The notes under the pieces were generated by a model that had not been told where the DNA came from, ran no database searches, and worked only from the letters and a program-made list of their open reading frames with translations. Source: Tipula vernalis (Eukaryota; Arthropoda; Insecta; Diptera; Tipulidae). From it: a stretch of DNA of 64,000 nt. Of this stretch, positions 21,300-32,499 are shown in pieces. How positions within the stretch are numbered: the first letter of the stretch is position 1; each line of letters starts with the position of its first letter. The DNA is taken from positions 133,279,241-133,343,240 of the forward strand of contig OY282559.1 in the NCBI GenBank assembly GCA_958295665.1. Reading direction: 5' to 3'. Both the position numbers and the translations under genes were made by a program.

Positions 21300-22170
21300 T
21301 GAAGTGCAGGTGGATCATCCTTTGAGCGAGGGTTCATGGTATGGTTTACAGATGGATCAAAAACGGAAGATGGGGCGGCGATAGGAGTACACAGGAGTGG
21401 CACTACCCTCTCGAAGTCCTTGGGTACAAATACTACCGTTTTTCTAGCAGAAGTACATGATATATAACTTTGCGCTAGGATAGGCATAGCAAAAGGCCTA
21501 AACGATGCAAAGATTTATATTGTATCAGACAGCCAATTGGCCTTAAAGGCTCTTAGGGCTTATACCGTTGAGTCAAGGCTGGTATGGGATTGTCTGAAGG
21601 TTATTAAACATCTGGCTGGCTCAAATAAGGTAACACTTATGTGGGTGCCAGGTCATACTGGAATCGAAGGAAACAAGGCAGCTGATGGCCTCGCCCGTGA
21701 GGGTTCTGCCTCTCCATTTATTGGACCAGAACCCTTCTGCGGCGTCACTAAGGGACACCTTAGAGCAGCGGTAAAACGCTGGGAGGATGTTCAAAAATCC
21801 CTCTACTGGCGCAGAATTCCAGGTTGGCGACAGGCGAAGAAATGTATATCACCTTCGTCTGTCGGCGTTAAGGAGTGTCTTGAACTTAGGAAACCTAAGT
21901 TGAGGCTGCCAGTAACTTCCTCACAGGCCATGTCTCCTTAAGGTATCACCTTAAGAAGATGGGCCTAAGTAAGACAGATGGATGCCGCTTCTGCGATATG
22001 GAAGTGAAATCAGCGGAACATGTTCTGTACCAATGCCCAGCCATTTTCCAGCAAAAGACTGCAACATCTAGGAGGGAGAACAATGAGCCCGGATAGTATG
22101 TATCTTGTACCGGCTAGTAGTATTATCAGATTCATTAAGAGTCTGAATATTGACTTGACGGATAATTAAG
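21300..22170 (+). pseudogene. RNase H and C-terminal knuckle of element E1
   Basis: MVWFTDGSKTEDGAAIGV (about 21335) starts the RNase H fold. It is followed by FLAEVHDI, IYIVSDSQLALKALRA and LMWVPGHTGIEGNKAADGLA, so the four acidic positions are present. An in-frame TAA after AEVHDI and a frameshift near 21940 break it. The tail gives CRFCDMEVKSAEHVLYQCP (about 21990), a CxxC...H...C knuckle. The sequence then ends in SIIRFIKSLN...DN followed by a short 3'UTR and TAA repeats. Confidence 0.85.
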
Positions 22171-22252
22171 TAGGGTCCAGCACAATAGATCTTTTAGGTC
22201 GCAGGGCGAGGTGGCTTATCGCCCACATGGTCCTTCAATCAATAATAATAAT

Positions 22253-22685
22253 AATCAAGACTGATTTCGAATTTACCTCACCTGTTAGAAATTGTTTGTC
22301 ATTTTTGAAACGATTTTAATATTTTTGGTCCTTTTGGAATTAACTTCGTTCTATAGCTTTTTAGACTTGGGCGAATTAACCTCACGTCAAAAGGACCAAA
22401 GTTATTCAGAACCTTTAAAAAATAACTAAACATTTTGTTGGTCCAAACTCACCTTTCTCAATGTTTTGAAAGTTCTAAAGGCCTAAAAAGCAACAACAAA
22501 AGAAATGTCCATCCGTTTGTCTGGGTGTCTGTCTGTACCTTTTGGAAGCTGTAAATCAAGAGAATCGGGTTACCTCCTCCACGAATTTACCCAAAACCAC
22601 GTTGTGAAACAAGTATTGTCACGTTGACTAATTTTCCATATGTGCTGGTTTGATGATTGAGTTGGGCGTTGAGTTTGCAGTTCAG
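22253..22685. repeat. End of repeat D and inner part of foldback arm copy F2
   Basis: After E1, repeat D resumes (ACTGATTTCGAATTTACC) with the empty site of the MITE at 22281. From about 22293 the sequence TTTGTCATTTTTGAAACG through GGTTTGATGATTGAG matches 18310-18660, the middle and right arm of the foldback-like structure. It is interrupted by LOA copy A3 just as the GTTGAG array begins. Confidence 0.75.
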
Positions 22686-23842
22686 CAGTAGTGTACTGTC
22701 CCCCCTACTTTGGAATTTGGTCATAAATGACCTGTTGCTGAGACTGGAGGACGGTGGCTTCAAGGTGGTTGCCTATGCGGATGATGCTGCTATTGGTGTT
22801 CGTGGTTAATATCTCGGCACCCTTAGTGAGCTTATGCAAAATGCTCTGGGCACTCTTTCATTATGGACCAATGGCTGTTTGTGGGTTGAATGTGAACCCA
22901 CACAAAACTGGTTCTCTCCTCTAGGAAATATAAACTTCCTCACATCGAGCCTCCCACTTTAAATGGGTTCAGCTTGACTTTTACAGTTGAAGCGAAGTTT
23001 CTGGGTCTCGTTTTGGATAGCAAATTATATTTTAACCCCAACATTCTGGAAAGGGTGAGGAAAACTTCGGTAGCGCTATATTCTTGCAAAAATGCCATTG
23101 GGAAACAATGGGGGCTGAAACCCCGCAACGTACATTGACTTTATACCGCAATAGTCAGACCCATATTCTTGTATGGGGTAATAGTCTAGTGGTCTGCCCT
23201 GGACAAAACTGTCAACCAAAAGCTGTTGACAAAAGTTAAGGCACTGGAGGCTCTGCTATTTTTGACTCTTCTAGATATCTTGGGGAAACAGTTGGCAGCT
23301 TGTACTGCCATACGGCTGAAATCCATCTTAATTTGGACCTGCAATTGTGAAACAAACAAACTCCCAAGACCACCGACTATACTGTCCCGTCACTATCTTT
23401 TGACACAAAGTTCCGGACTAGGATCCCATCCAGGGAGGACTGGATGATGGGTGCAGTTTTGGAACCAGGAGTTATAAACTTCTTCACTGATGGTTCAAAA
23501 CGGGACGGGAAAGTCGGGGCTGGAGTGTTCTGCGAGGAACTTCTGTTAAATCTCTCCTTCCGTCCCCCCGACTACTGTAGCATTTTCCAAGCTGAAGTAA
23601 CTGCCATAAAGGAAGTCGTAGACTGGTTGAGGTATAATGTAATATCAGTTTGTGGTATTCGCATATATATGGACACTCAGGCTGCCATTAAAGCGCTTCA
23701 ATCACACCTCCTTACGTCGAAAGTAGCCCAGAACTGTCTCTCATCTCTTAACGAGATGGCAGATCAGTTCAACATCCACATTTTATGGATGCCAGGACAT
23801 TTCATAAGTACAGGGAATATAAACGCCGATGTTTTTATTTAG
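22686..23842 (+). mobile_element. LOA-like retrotransposon copy A3, truncated at both ends
   Basis: This is family A on the plus strand, from just after reverse transcriptase motif B to the middle of RNase H. It has the only intact catalytic box of the family in this window, AYADDAAIGV at about 22770. The reading frame is nevertheless broken by stops, for example TAA after GVRG, and by frameshifts. RNase H motifs are FFTDGSKRDGKVGAGVF, FQAEVTAIKEVVDWL, IYMDTQAAIKAL and LWMPGH. It ends abruptly in NINADV, where A1/A2-type elements continue. It lies inside a GTTGAG array. Confidence 0.85.
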
Positions 23843-24240
23843 GCTTTAATTTGAACGTTGAGTTTGGAGTTGAGTTGGGGTCGAGTTAAGGTTGAATAGG
23901 GTTAACGTTGAAGTTAATTAGGTTTGAGTGAGGGTAAGTTAAATTGAGTTGATTTGAGTAAGGAACCGAGACAGAGATTTGGTTCAATCTTAGTTGAGTT
24001 GTGGTTGAGTTAGCGTGAGTTGCGGTATAGTGACTAGTGAGGGATTCGGTTGCTTAATTATTTAGAGGTTGATTCGTGGGTTGAGTGAGACATTGATTTT
24101 GGGCTATGCGTAAAGGTTGATTTAAAAGTTATTTTAGGGTTGAATTGGTTTTTGAGTTGAGGTGATTGAGTTGGGGATTTTGTTGCGATTAAGTTGGAGA
24201 TCGAGTTATGAGGCTTAGTTAATGTTTGGGAGTTGAGTTA
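23843..24240. repeat. GTTGAG degenerate array, outer part of foldback arm copy F2
   Basis: Units resembling GGTTGAGTTGGGGTTGAGTT continue the arm interrupted at 22685, in the same orientation as 18640-19015. Units are strongly diverged and vary in length. Confidence 0.75.
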
Positions 24241-27200
24241 ATTTTCAGGACCAAAATTCTGATTACCTCGAGAGGTTTCAGACCTTTTAATTTTTTTTTA
24301 CGATTTTTTGTCTCATGTTTGTTACCAGGATGTCCCGTCTTACAATAAGATGAAAATAACTGAAAAATTTTATTTCACCAACTTTTTCTTAATTCTGCAG
24401 CTATTTAAACTTCATCGATTTTTTAGGTTTACTTGTCTGGTCCCATATTTCCAGAAATATCAATGTAACATTTCGAAAAATTTCATTTGGATTTTTTTTT
24501 TTAATTCTATAGTTCTGTAGACTAGTTTTAACCTTTTTAAACTATTTATACGGATATGTTTTGATTTGACCCCAGCTACCCCAGAAATCGTGGAATAATA
24601 TTGTTAACAACGGAGCCCTTCTACACGATACACTGAAAACCTGAAAATCCATCTCGCTAAATTGTTAGGAATATTCTGTTAGACACACAAACATTTTGTT
24701 GCTTTTAGACTCGATCGATTTTTCTCAGATTGCTTGGCTTGGATGAAATCTAACGATCCCAGATGTCTAGAAGCCAATACCTCATATTGGTTACAAGGGG
24801 TTAAAATAAACGTATCATAAAATAAACTGTTGAAAAAAATGTCTGATCACCTTATCAAAGGTCAATTCATTTATAAGCCAATTAGTGGAATACGAAATTT
24901 CATAAAATTAAATGCATTGAGAAAGTAAAAGTTTTGGCAATAAATTTAGCTGTCCCACTGAAGAAAGGTCAAAATATCACCAAAAATAATGCCTTCTCAT
25001 TCAGTTCCGATTTACATGTATAACGTAATAAATCGTGTATATCACCAACGGTGCGCGATAGTAAAAAAAACTAACAAGTCAGACTCGTTTTGATAAAATT
25101 GATTGCCGATTAAAAAGAATAAACTGGTCTGATCAGTATGCAAACAAAAAAAAAAAAAAAACCGCACACAATTCAAATAAATCTCAAATTATACAACTTC
25201 TTAAACGACAATGTCACCTTCCAAATCTAATTAATTTTATGATTCCGGTTAATTTGTCACGCCTCCATGAAATTACACTGCATAGTTCCGTAACCAAATT
25301 TTCTTCAATCAACAGATATGTAAACATTATAAATAAACAGATTACCGAATCTGTATATTATGTAATGTCGATATAGTAAGGCGCAATAATGTCGTAATCT
25401 TGTCAATTTTTTAGTACAAGTGTTAGAATTGTCATCCGGATCACAAAATTTGAACAAGTGTTTTTTTATATTTTGTGTAATTTTGTGCTCCGCATTGGTA
25501 CAGATATATAGCGCATGTTATCAGCATGTTATCCATTAAACGTGACATTTTTAACAAATTTTGTGTAACAAAACAATGGGGGACGTAATAAAAAAAAGTA
25601 TTCTTTTTTAAATACGCGATCGTGTTTAGGCAAAATGAATTCCAAAATTCCAAAAATTATATGAGACTAAATTCGTGGAATATCGCCCCACACCATATAG
25701 ACTGCGCGGCTGACTGTATTTAGAGAACATTCTGGTACATAAAATATAGTTTGTTATAAATAAAAGGCGCACACAGTCAACACGATAAATTCTAATTTAA
25801 AACGTGATTTGAAATATTTATTTAAGTTTTAAGAAAATATATAAAATCTAATAAATTATATTGATAAAAACTAAAAACGATAAAATGAAAACAAGTTTGG
25901 ACTTATACAATTTTACGGATGCACATGGTGGCTTGAAAATAAAAACATAAAATAAATGAAGCACATAAAACGTGAAGGTTAAATTTAAAGTAATCGAAAA
26001 TAAAAATCACCATTGCACCATAATACCGCTGTGGGGTACATAAAAATAGCAAGCACCTCATATGACAGACAATTAACCCAATTTTAATTAACAAGTTACA
26101 TACTCGGTGTATATAGTATGTATGTACATCCATCTATACGGACAACATGAATACACTTACTTATGTATGCAGAGAAAATGAACTTGAAAGAAAATCAAGA
26201 CTGGAAAAACTGGACCGCATCGCACATCATTATCATTAAACCATTTATGTACATTGTACATGTGGAATATATTTCGAAATACTTTCGATTTTGGATTTGG
26301 AGGTAAGAGACGATGAATTTATTAAAAAAAATACACACACAAGACGTGTGCATGAAATATAGATTAACTATTTGTAAAGTTTATCATTCGTGTTTTAGAG
26401 TGAAATACCATAACAAGGTTTTCGAAGATTTGGGTGACGAATAAATTATAATATATAAAGCATTAAGATAAGAAATACATACATGTTACATTGTATATAA
26501 AAGTGAAGAGTTGGCTACATTATATTTCGTCAGATGAATTTAACATGCAGTCGGTAACAATATATACTTAGATGTCATTGAATTGTTGTTGGTTATAGAT
26601 GAGAGTCCACGCGACATGATAATTATTCTCTACATCACCATAACATCTCAAAAGTCGGAATACAATGCCCCGATCATTAGATATAGTATGTTAAAATTGT
26701 GGTTTATTGCCATTTGGGATAAACAAACGACCAGAATAAATTATTACATTTTTTTGTCTTCCAAAACTGGTCAGGCTTGTTTCTAAGTTTAAACAAATAA
26801 TATGGATATGCAGATATCGGAAATTAATGAAACAGCACAATTCTAGAAAAAATTCTTTGACCTTTATGCACAACCAGTCGCTTAGCATTCGAAATTTAAG
26901 AAAAAGTATTCTAAATCTTACTGGCCTTGTAAAATATTCATATGGAAATTAGATTTAGTTCCGCTCAGCGGAATAAATAAATTATTACGCTCGTGCAATC
27001 TGGAGAGTCTATATATAGTCTCAAATTCCAGTTACAAAATTAATTTTTAAACATTAAAATTCTATATGGAGGAAGTGATATTTTGTTGATCTTCATGTTA
27101 CAATCCATACAAGGTTGAATTTGGAAAATCAATTGAAAACAAACCGTTTTCGAACACTTTCTATTCTGTATAATTATCTTAACAAGGTGACCATGCCTTA

Positions 27201-27740
27201 TTTATATTTTTTACAAGAAGAACGAAAGAATTATAAGATTTTATTATTTTATGTATTTTACGGAAGTTTCTTGAATTTCCGTATATAAATTATAGCATAG
27301 AAAACGTTTTATGTACCTTGTCGGAAAAAAGGTTGGAAATCCGATGAAAAGTTTAATTTATGTATAACATCAGAATTTACATAAAACATCAGAAGTTTAA
27401 TGCTGGCGATTTGTTTTTTATTGCAGGTGTTAAAATGCTTTAGCTGCTTGAGTGAGGGAAGAGCGGATGAAAGAAAGAAGTTGACTGTAAGTAGAAATTT
27501 TATTTTTTCAATAAATGTATGCGTCGTTTGCCCGTGCGTGTCGCTATAACTCTACAACGCGCCCCCGAGGCCCTTGGAGGTTATATGGTAAGGTATCTCT
27601 CCATCCCCCATCCATGAAGAAGGTTTCTGGTTGGAAGTGTAGGGGTTGAGTTCCGAGATATGGGTGTCAAAAGAGTGCATCGCACCAATCGACTCTTTAT
27701 GGGAAGTCGGTGAAGCAACTGGGAATCGCGTGCCGAAGTG
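24241..27740. other. AT-rich, no gene recognised
   Basis: About 3.5 kb with no conserved motif on either strand. The part from about 27425 to 27740 is less AT-rich (CGCGCCCCCGAGGCCC at about 27558) and leads directly into the GAATGTTC minisatellite. It may be the 5' part of whatever element carries that array. A GTAAGT at about 27488 could be a splice donor, unproven. Confidence 0.45.
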
Positions 27741-27749
27741 ACCGAGACT

Positions 27750-28815
27750 GGCGAGAAGGTTCTTGAATGTTCTAGAAAGTTCCAGAATGTTCCCAGAACG
27801 TTTTAGAATGTTTCAGACAGAATGTTCTAAATTCTTTCAGAAGGTTCGAGAATATTCTAGAATGTTCCAGAATATTCGAGAATGTTCGATAATGTTCTAG
27901 AATATCCCAGAAGATTCTGAACCTTCGAAGAGACTTCCTCGTCTGGAATGTTTGATAATGTTCTACAATGTTCCAGACAGAATGTTCTAGAATGTTCCAA
28001 AATATTCTAGATTGTTCGAGAATATTAATGAATATTGGAGAATGTTTCAGAATATTATAGAATCTTACAGAAAGTTCGAGGACGTTCTAGAATGTTCCAG
28101 AATGTTCTAGAATTTTCCAGAATGTTCGAAAATGTTCTAGAATGTTCCAGACGGTTTTGGGCCACCGAAGGCATTTTCAGTTCACAAGAATGACCCTGAA
28201 TGTTCTAGAAGGTTCCAGAACGTTTCCAGAATGTTCTAAAATGTTCCAGACAGAATGTTCTAGAATGTTCCAGAATAATCTAGAATGTTCGAGAATATTG
28301 AAGAATGTTGTAGAATATTCCGGAATGTTATAGAATCTTGCAGAATGTTCCAGAATGTTCTAGAATTTTCCAGAATGTTCGAGAATGTTCTAGAATGTTC
28401 CAGACGGTTCTGGACCACCGAAGGGATTTTCGGTCCACCAGAATGTCCCTGAATGTTCTAGAAGGTTCCAGAATGTTTCCAGAATGTTCTAAAATGTTCC
28501 AGACAGAATGTTCTAGAATGTTCCAGAATAATCTAGAATGTTCGAGAATATTGGAGGGTAGAATATTCCGGACTGTTATAGAATCTTGCAGAATGTTCGA
28601 GAATGTTATAGAATGTCCAAAATGTTATAGAATTTTCCAGAATGTTCGAAAACATTCTAGAACGTTCCAGAATGTTCTAGAATTTTTCAGAATGATTCAG
28701 AATGTTGGAGGTTGTTTGAGAATGTTTTAGAATGTCCCAGAAGGTTCTCGATCTTCGAAAACCTTCCGATTCCGGAATGTTTGAGAATGATTTAAAATGT
28801 TGAAGAAGGTTCTGG
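27750..28815. repeat. Minisatellite of heat-shock-element-like 10-bp units (GAATGTTCYA)
   Basis: The core unit is GAATGTTCTA or GAATGTTCCA, repeated head-to-tail with variants for about 1.06 kb. Each unit holds the palindrome GAAnnTTC and consecutive units keep the two-base spacing, giving runs of nGAAnnTTCnnGAAn. This is the consensus bound by heat shock factor (established knowledge). A longer periodicity of 253 bases is visible: ACGGTT followed by a CCACCGAAGG phrase occurs at 28151 and 28404. The array ends in a short (GT)n run at about 28820-28834. Open frames across it (Cys-Ser-Arg-Met-Phe-Gln repeats) are by-products. Confidence 0.92.
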
Positions 28816-29329
28816 ATGTGTGTGTGTGTGTGTTCTGTTGTGGTGAGGATATACATAATTGATGGCGAGACGCATGCGTCATTATGCGGAACAAGGAAAA
28901 GTGAAAGTGACAGAAAGTGAAATATATTTGAGTGAACATTTTTAAACGTAATAAGTGAAAGTGAATTGCTTAGGGTAGTGAACCGTGATTAAGTGGAATT
29001 TTACTGTATTAAGTAAAATTAATATTTAGCAGGTTGTCGAAACGTAAAAGAGGATGAGATTTTGCCAGTGCTGATTCTAAAAGAAGGAGCTAGAAAGAAC
29101 AGCGAAGAAATGAAACATATGGGGAACAGGAAGCACGTTAAGCTCCACAATGGAAGAGAATAAATAAATGGATTAACGGAAAACTTAACAGATGAACAAC
29201 GATAAGAGAAGATGATCGAGTGACACTCAGCAAGCAGACATAGAGAAACTGCTAAAGAAGCAAGATTACGAAATTAATTAAGTGAGTGAAGTTCGTAAAA
29301 AAACGATCCTAATGGCATGAACAAAACAT

Positions 29330-30290
29330 GTACGAGAAATGCGAAGCAAAAGAAGTAAAGATTACAGTTTGGTATGTAAGGCATTCCGTTATGATCCCAT
29401 TAAAGAGTACAACAAACACAAACACTTTGTCATTGGCAAAAATTAACTACTGTGTCAGTTCTGCGGTGCCAAGAAATTCAGTAGAGAAACACAAGAAATG
29501 TGTTGCATAAGTGGAAAAATTCGATTATCACCATTGGAAGTGCCTTCACCAGAATTGTTTCATTAGATGACTAGAAAAACTCCGAAATCATAAGTTTTTC
29601 TACAAAATATGAGAGCGTACAATGAATGTTATATTTGTTACCATTGCCAAGCTAGTCCCATAAATTTTTGGAAGTACATACCATATATTTCATTTTCGAC
29701 GAACAAACGGAAGTCGGTCAAAGTTGCGCAAATATAAGTACATATATTGGTCATCAATTGGTTCACGTATTCACCAGAGCACCGGATCGAACGGTATTCG
29801 ATGAGTATAAACTTGTGATTAAAACCGACAAAAGACCAATTTGAGAGCACAAACGTCGGTTCAATGCACCTCAGTTCAATGAAATTACCGTTGTAATTGT
29901 TGATAGTCAGTAGACAAGTCGAGATATAATTATTCAACGAGGAATAGAAGAATTACAACGTATCGCAGAAACACATCGTTTTTACGATGCACTTTAATAT
30001 CCGTTATTTTTTATTAGAGCAGAAGATGGATACGATTTCAATTTGAGACAGGTGAACCCAAATACAGATGCAGAACCAAATATATAAGAGACATCGAAGG
30101 AATTGTATGCATATCGCATAATGATCAGGGACAACGAGCGATGTAAGCATGTTATCGATTCGCGTAATTTATTTTAACAGTTTTTACTTGATAAGCAAAA
30201 ACAGAGTCAGAACGAATGATATTCATACAGCAGAACCAAAAGAAATTGCGTACAGAAGAGTACATTCATTTGAGAGATGCATTCCGAGAG
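29330..30290 (+). pseudogene. Helitron Rep/helicase N-terminal region remnant
   Basis: Translating across stops and frameshifts gives the conserved N-terminal part of animal Helitron proteins. First comes YDPIKEYNKHKHFVIGK, then CQFCGAKKFSRET, CCISGKIRLSPLEVPSPELF and FLQNMRAYNECY. Next is the Helitron-like N domain: EYKLVIKTDKRP, EHKRRFNAPQFNEITVVI, RIAETHRFYDAL, EDGYDFNLRQVNPNTDAEPN and ELYAYRIMIRDNE. At least six stops (for example near 29575, 29846, 29910, 29995, 30090 and 30175) show it is dead. The nuclease and helicase parts are absent, because the frame passes into LOA ORF1 sequence at about 30290. Helitrons move by rolling circle. Confidence 0.85.
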
Positions 30291-30849
30291 CAATCTGGAG
30301 ATCGGTAGATCTCTACAAAAAGGCGGTAGCCGCGGTAGGAAGCTTGCGACAGTTAGCAAGGGAGAGATTCCTAGCAGGCCAAAGACACGTGTCTGGTGGC
30401 CGTCTGAACCGGCTAAGTTTGATGAGGTCATTCATGAAGATCATTCAGGCCAGTAATCCGGATCTTCCAGGAGGAAGCAAATAGGGGTGCAAAGTTATCG
30501 ATTATGGTAATTAATAAGGAGTCCCTAGCTCTTCTGGTAAAAACAAAGGGAATGATTCACTGTCTACAAGGGGGATGAGGCTGAACCGCATACGGGCTAT
30601 CTTAGTAATGGTGGCAAAAGGCCTGAAATAGCTACCAGCAGTGTGGTGGGAAAGGATATTAGCGGGGTAACCGAGCCCAATGATTTCGGCTTAGGGCTGA
30701 TTAACCTGAAGGAGGAGGGGGACATGAATGAAGGAGCTAGTGAACCGGTGGAGGGCGATGATGGCAGCCTGTCTCGGTGGGAGGGCGCTACCAAGATCAT
30801 CATGGATGGTACGGGGGTTAGCAAGACGGGCGATGCCAGCACATCCTAA
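30290..30849 (+). pseudogene. LOA-like ORF1 C-terminal fragment joined to the Helitron
   Basis: SVDLYKKAVAAVG, EIPSRPKTRVWWPSEPAKFDEV, QASNPDLP and LINKESLALLVKTKGMIHYG match, across frameshifts, the ORF1 of family A copy A2 (LYKKAVEELGEVW, LRARVYIPSEPSDPKV, ESLTALEKTNGLINYG). They are diverged enough to be another family. A 68-residue acidic, Gly-rich frame follows (30643-30849) and ends in TAA. The junction with the Helitron at about 30290 is seamless, so this is a chimaeric or nested insertion. Confidence 0.75.
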
Positions 30850-31740
30850 ACTATCGACAATTCAAATTGGCCTGCGGTAGCAAAAGAAGGAAAGATCGGC
30901 GTGGTTTTGCTAATGTGCTTTAAATTTTGATGCTAATGTGCTTTAAATATCATTAAATAGCGCATGAAACCGGTCCTATAGTGCTACTTGCTCATTGGCT
31001 AAGCCTAAAGGAAAGCCGACATGCTGGTGGGCTAGGATTGGACTTGTATAAAGGGGAACTAGGAATTTATAAGGGAGAGTAAGGAAGGCGCAAAGGAGGT
31101 CCTGGAGGCTTCTGTTATAGAATGGAAGAGGTCTCCGAGACTTATCGCATTAGGAAGATTCTCTTTAAAATTGCAACAAGTCCTAGTTTTCGTTAAAATC
31201 GAACGCGGGTCGTTAAAAATGCACAGTAATCATTAGGAAATACTTTTGCACAGAGGATACCTTAACTAAGAAACGGATCCTATGGGTACTAAGTGGTTTT
31301 AAACCATATAAATCAGCTGATAATCAGTTTTTTTGTAAAATCGATATCTCAGTCGCTGAGGGTCTCGCTAAAATGAATCTTTCTACAAATAATCTTTAGA
31401 AAGTAGACAATAGTAAGGCGTATTTAGTTTCACTTAGTCATCTCTACGATTACTTGTTACTGGCCATCAAATGACCTCTACACTTGATAAGGGAGGCATT
31501 TTTTGTTTGTAAAATCCATATCGCAGTACCTAGGGGTGGCGCTAACTTGATTCTTAGCACAACTATTCTTCTGAAAGCACCCAACATTAAGGTCTACTCA
31601 GATTTAATAAGTCATCTCTACGATTAGCTGTTACTGGCCGTCAAATTTTTAATCTTTAGGAAAGCGAACACCATAATTAAATCTTCATAGTTTTGTAAAT
31701 TCACATTTTAATATTCTTTTAATGTTACGTGTTTATAGTT
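30850..31740. other. No gene recognised; contains a 174-bp tandem duplication
   Basis: The first 400 bases may be decayed continuation of the LOA-like fragment but show no conserved motif. At 31320-31650 two diverged copies of a ~174-base unit lie in tandem: GTAAAATC at 31335 and 31509, and GTCATCTCTACGATTA at about 31438 and 31611. Nothing else is identified. Confidence 0.55.
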
Positions 31741-31746
31741 TTTCTG

Positions 31747-32480
31747 TTAATTAAGCCTTACTAGGGGTGACCCTAGAAACTTTAGTCTGTTTCGTGCCAG
31801 AGGAAGGCAGGTGCAAAGAAGATGAAGTACTGTCTCTTCCTCCTCTTCGTCCTCGCAACTGCGACAGTAGTCATGTGAGAAGACCCCAAGTCTACTCGCA
31901 TGCCTCCCTATGAGACAGTGCCCCGTAATCAATCCAACAACCACACTAATCTGACTTCGCTGAAGTGAGATCAACTGTTTGGATCTCGCCAAGTCCAACT
32001 TTGGCCAGACAAGTCAGATTGCTAGCTTCTTCCTAAAGCAGCAGTTTGCATACCTCAAGAGGTATTTCAATATCCTCACTGCTTTCTGAGAAGTCGTCCG
32101 TTGTAACACGTCGAGCCAGTTCATCGGCGTTTATATTCCATGTACTTATGAAATGTCCTGGCACCCATAAAATGTGGATGTTAAACTGATCTCCAATCTC
32201 GTTAAGAGATGAGAGACAGGTCTGAACTACTTTCGACGTGAGGAGGTGTGATTGACGCGCTTTAATGGCAGCCTGACTGTCCGTATATATGCGAATATCA
32301 CAAACTGATATTACATTATACCTCCACTAGTCTACGACTTCCTTTATGGCATTACTTCACCTTGAAAAATGCTACAGTAGTCGGGGAGACGGAAGGAGAG
32401 ATTTAACAGAAGTTCCTCGCAGAACACTCCAGCCCCGACTTTCCCGTCCCGTTTTGAACCATCAGTGAATAAGTTTATCA
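31747..32480 (-). pseudogene. RNase H and C-terminal knuckle of copy A2
   Basis: The C-terminal frame (31998-31747) reads VVVGLITGHCLIGRHASRLG and CRSCEDEEEEETVLHLLCTCLP, matching the same block in element B. Upstream on the minus strand are the NINADELAR segment, the CPGHF/MPGHF block and the start of RNase H near 32460 (FTDGSK in the parent), separated by frameshifts. Together with A3 it allows the complete RNase H of the family to be reconstructed by alignment. Confidence 0.75.
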
Positions 32481-32499
32481 ATCCTGGTTCCAAAACTGC

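Larger units (their letters stand above)
19568..22252 (+). mobile_element. Non-LTR retrotransposon E1, 5'-truncated, with (TAA)n tail and 14-bp TSD
   Basis: The insertion splits repeat D and is flanked by AATCACGGCTGATT and AATCAAGACTGATT, a 14-base duplication with two differences. It contains the thumb of a reverse transcriptase (19577-20191), an RNase H domain (21310-21730), a C-terminal Cys knuckle and a tail of AATAATAATAAT. A 1.1-kb foreign segment (20165-21250) sits between the two domains. The domain order fits LOA/I-type elements such as Lian (family knowledge, not searched). A much shorter relative is at 61805-62105. Confidence 0.85.

Noticed and set aside
28142..28730. Open frames with Cys-Ser-Arg-Met-Phe-Gln-Asn-Val repeats
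   Set aside because: They follow the GAATGTTC minisatellite period and start or stop where unit variants occur; no sign of selection on protein.
27700..29330. LTR of an LTR retrotransposon around the GAATGTTC array
   Set aside because: No TG...CA-bounded direct repeat pair or primer-binding site was found; downstream coding is Helitron, not gag-pol.
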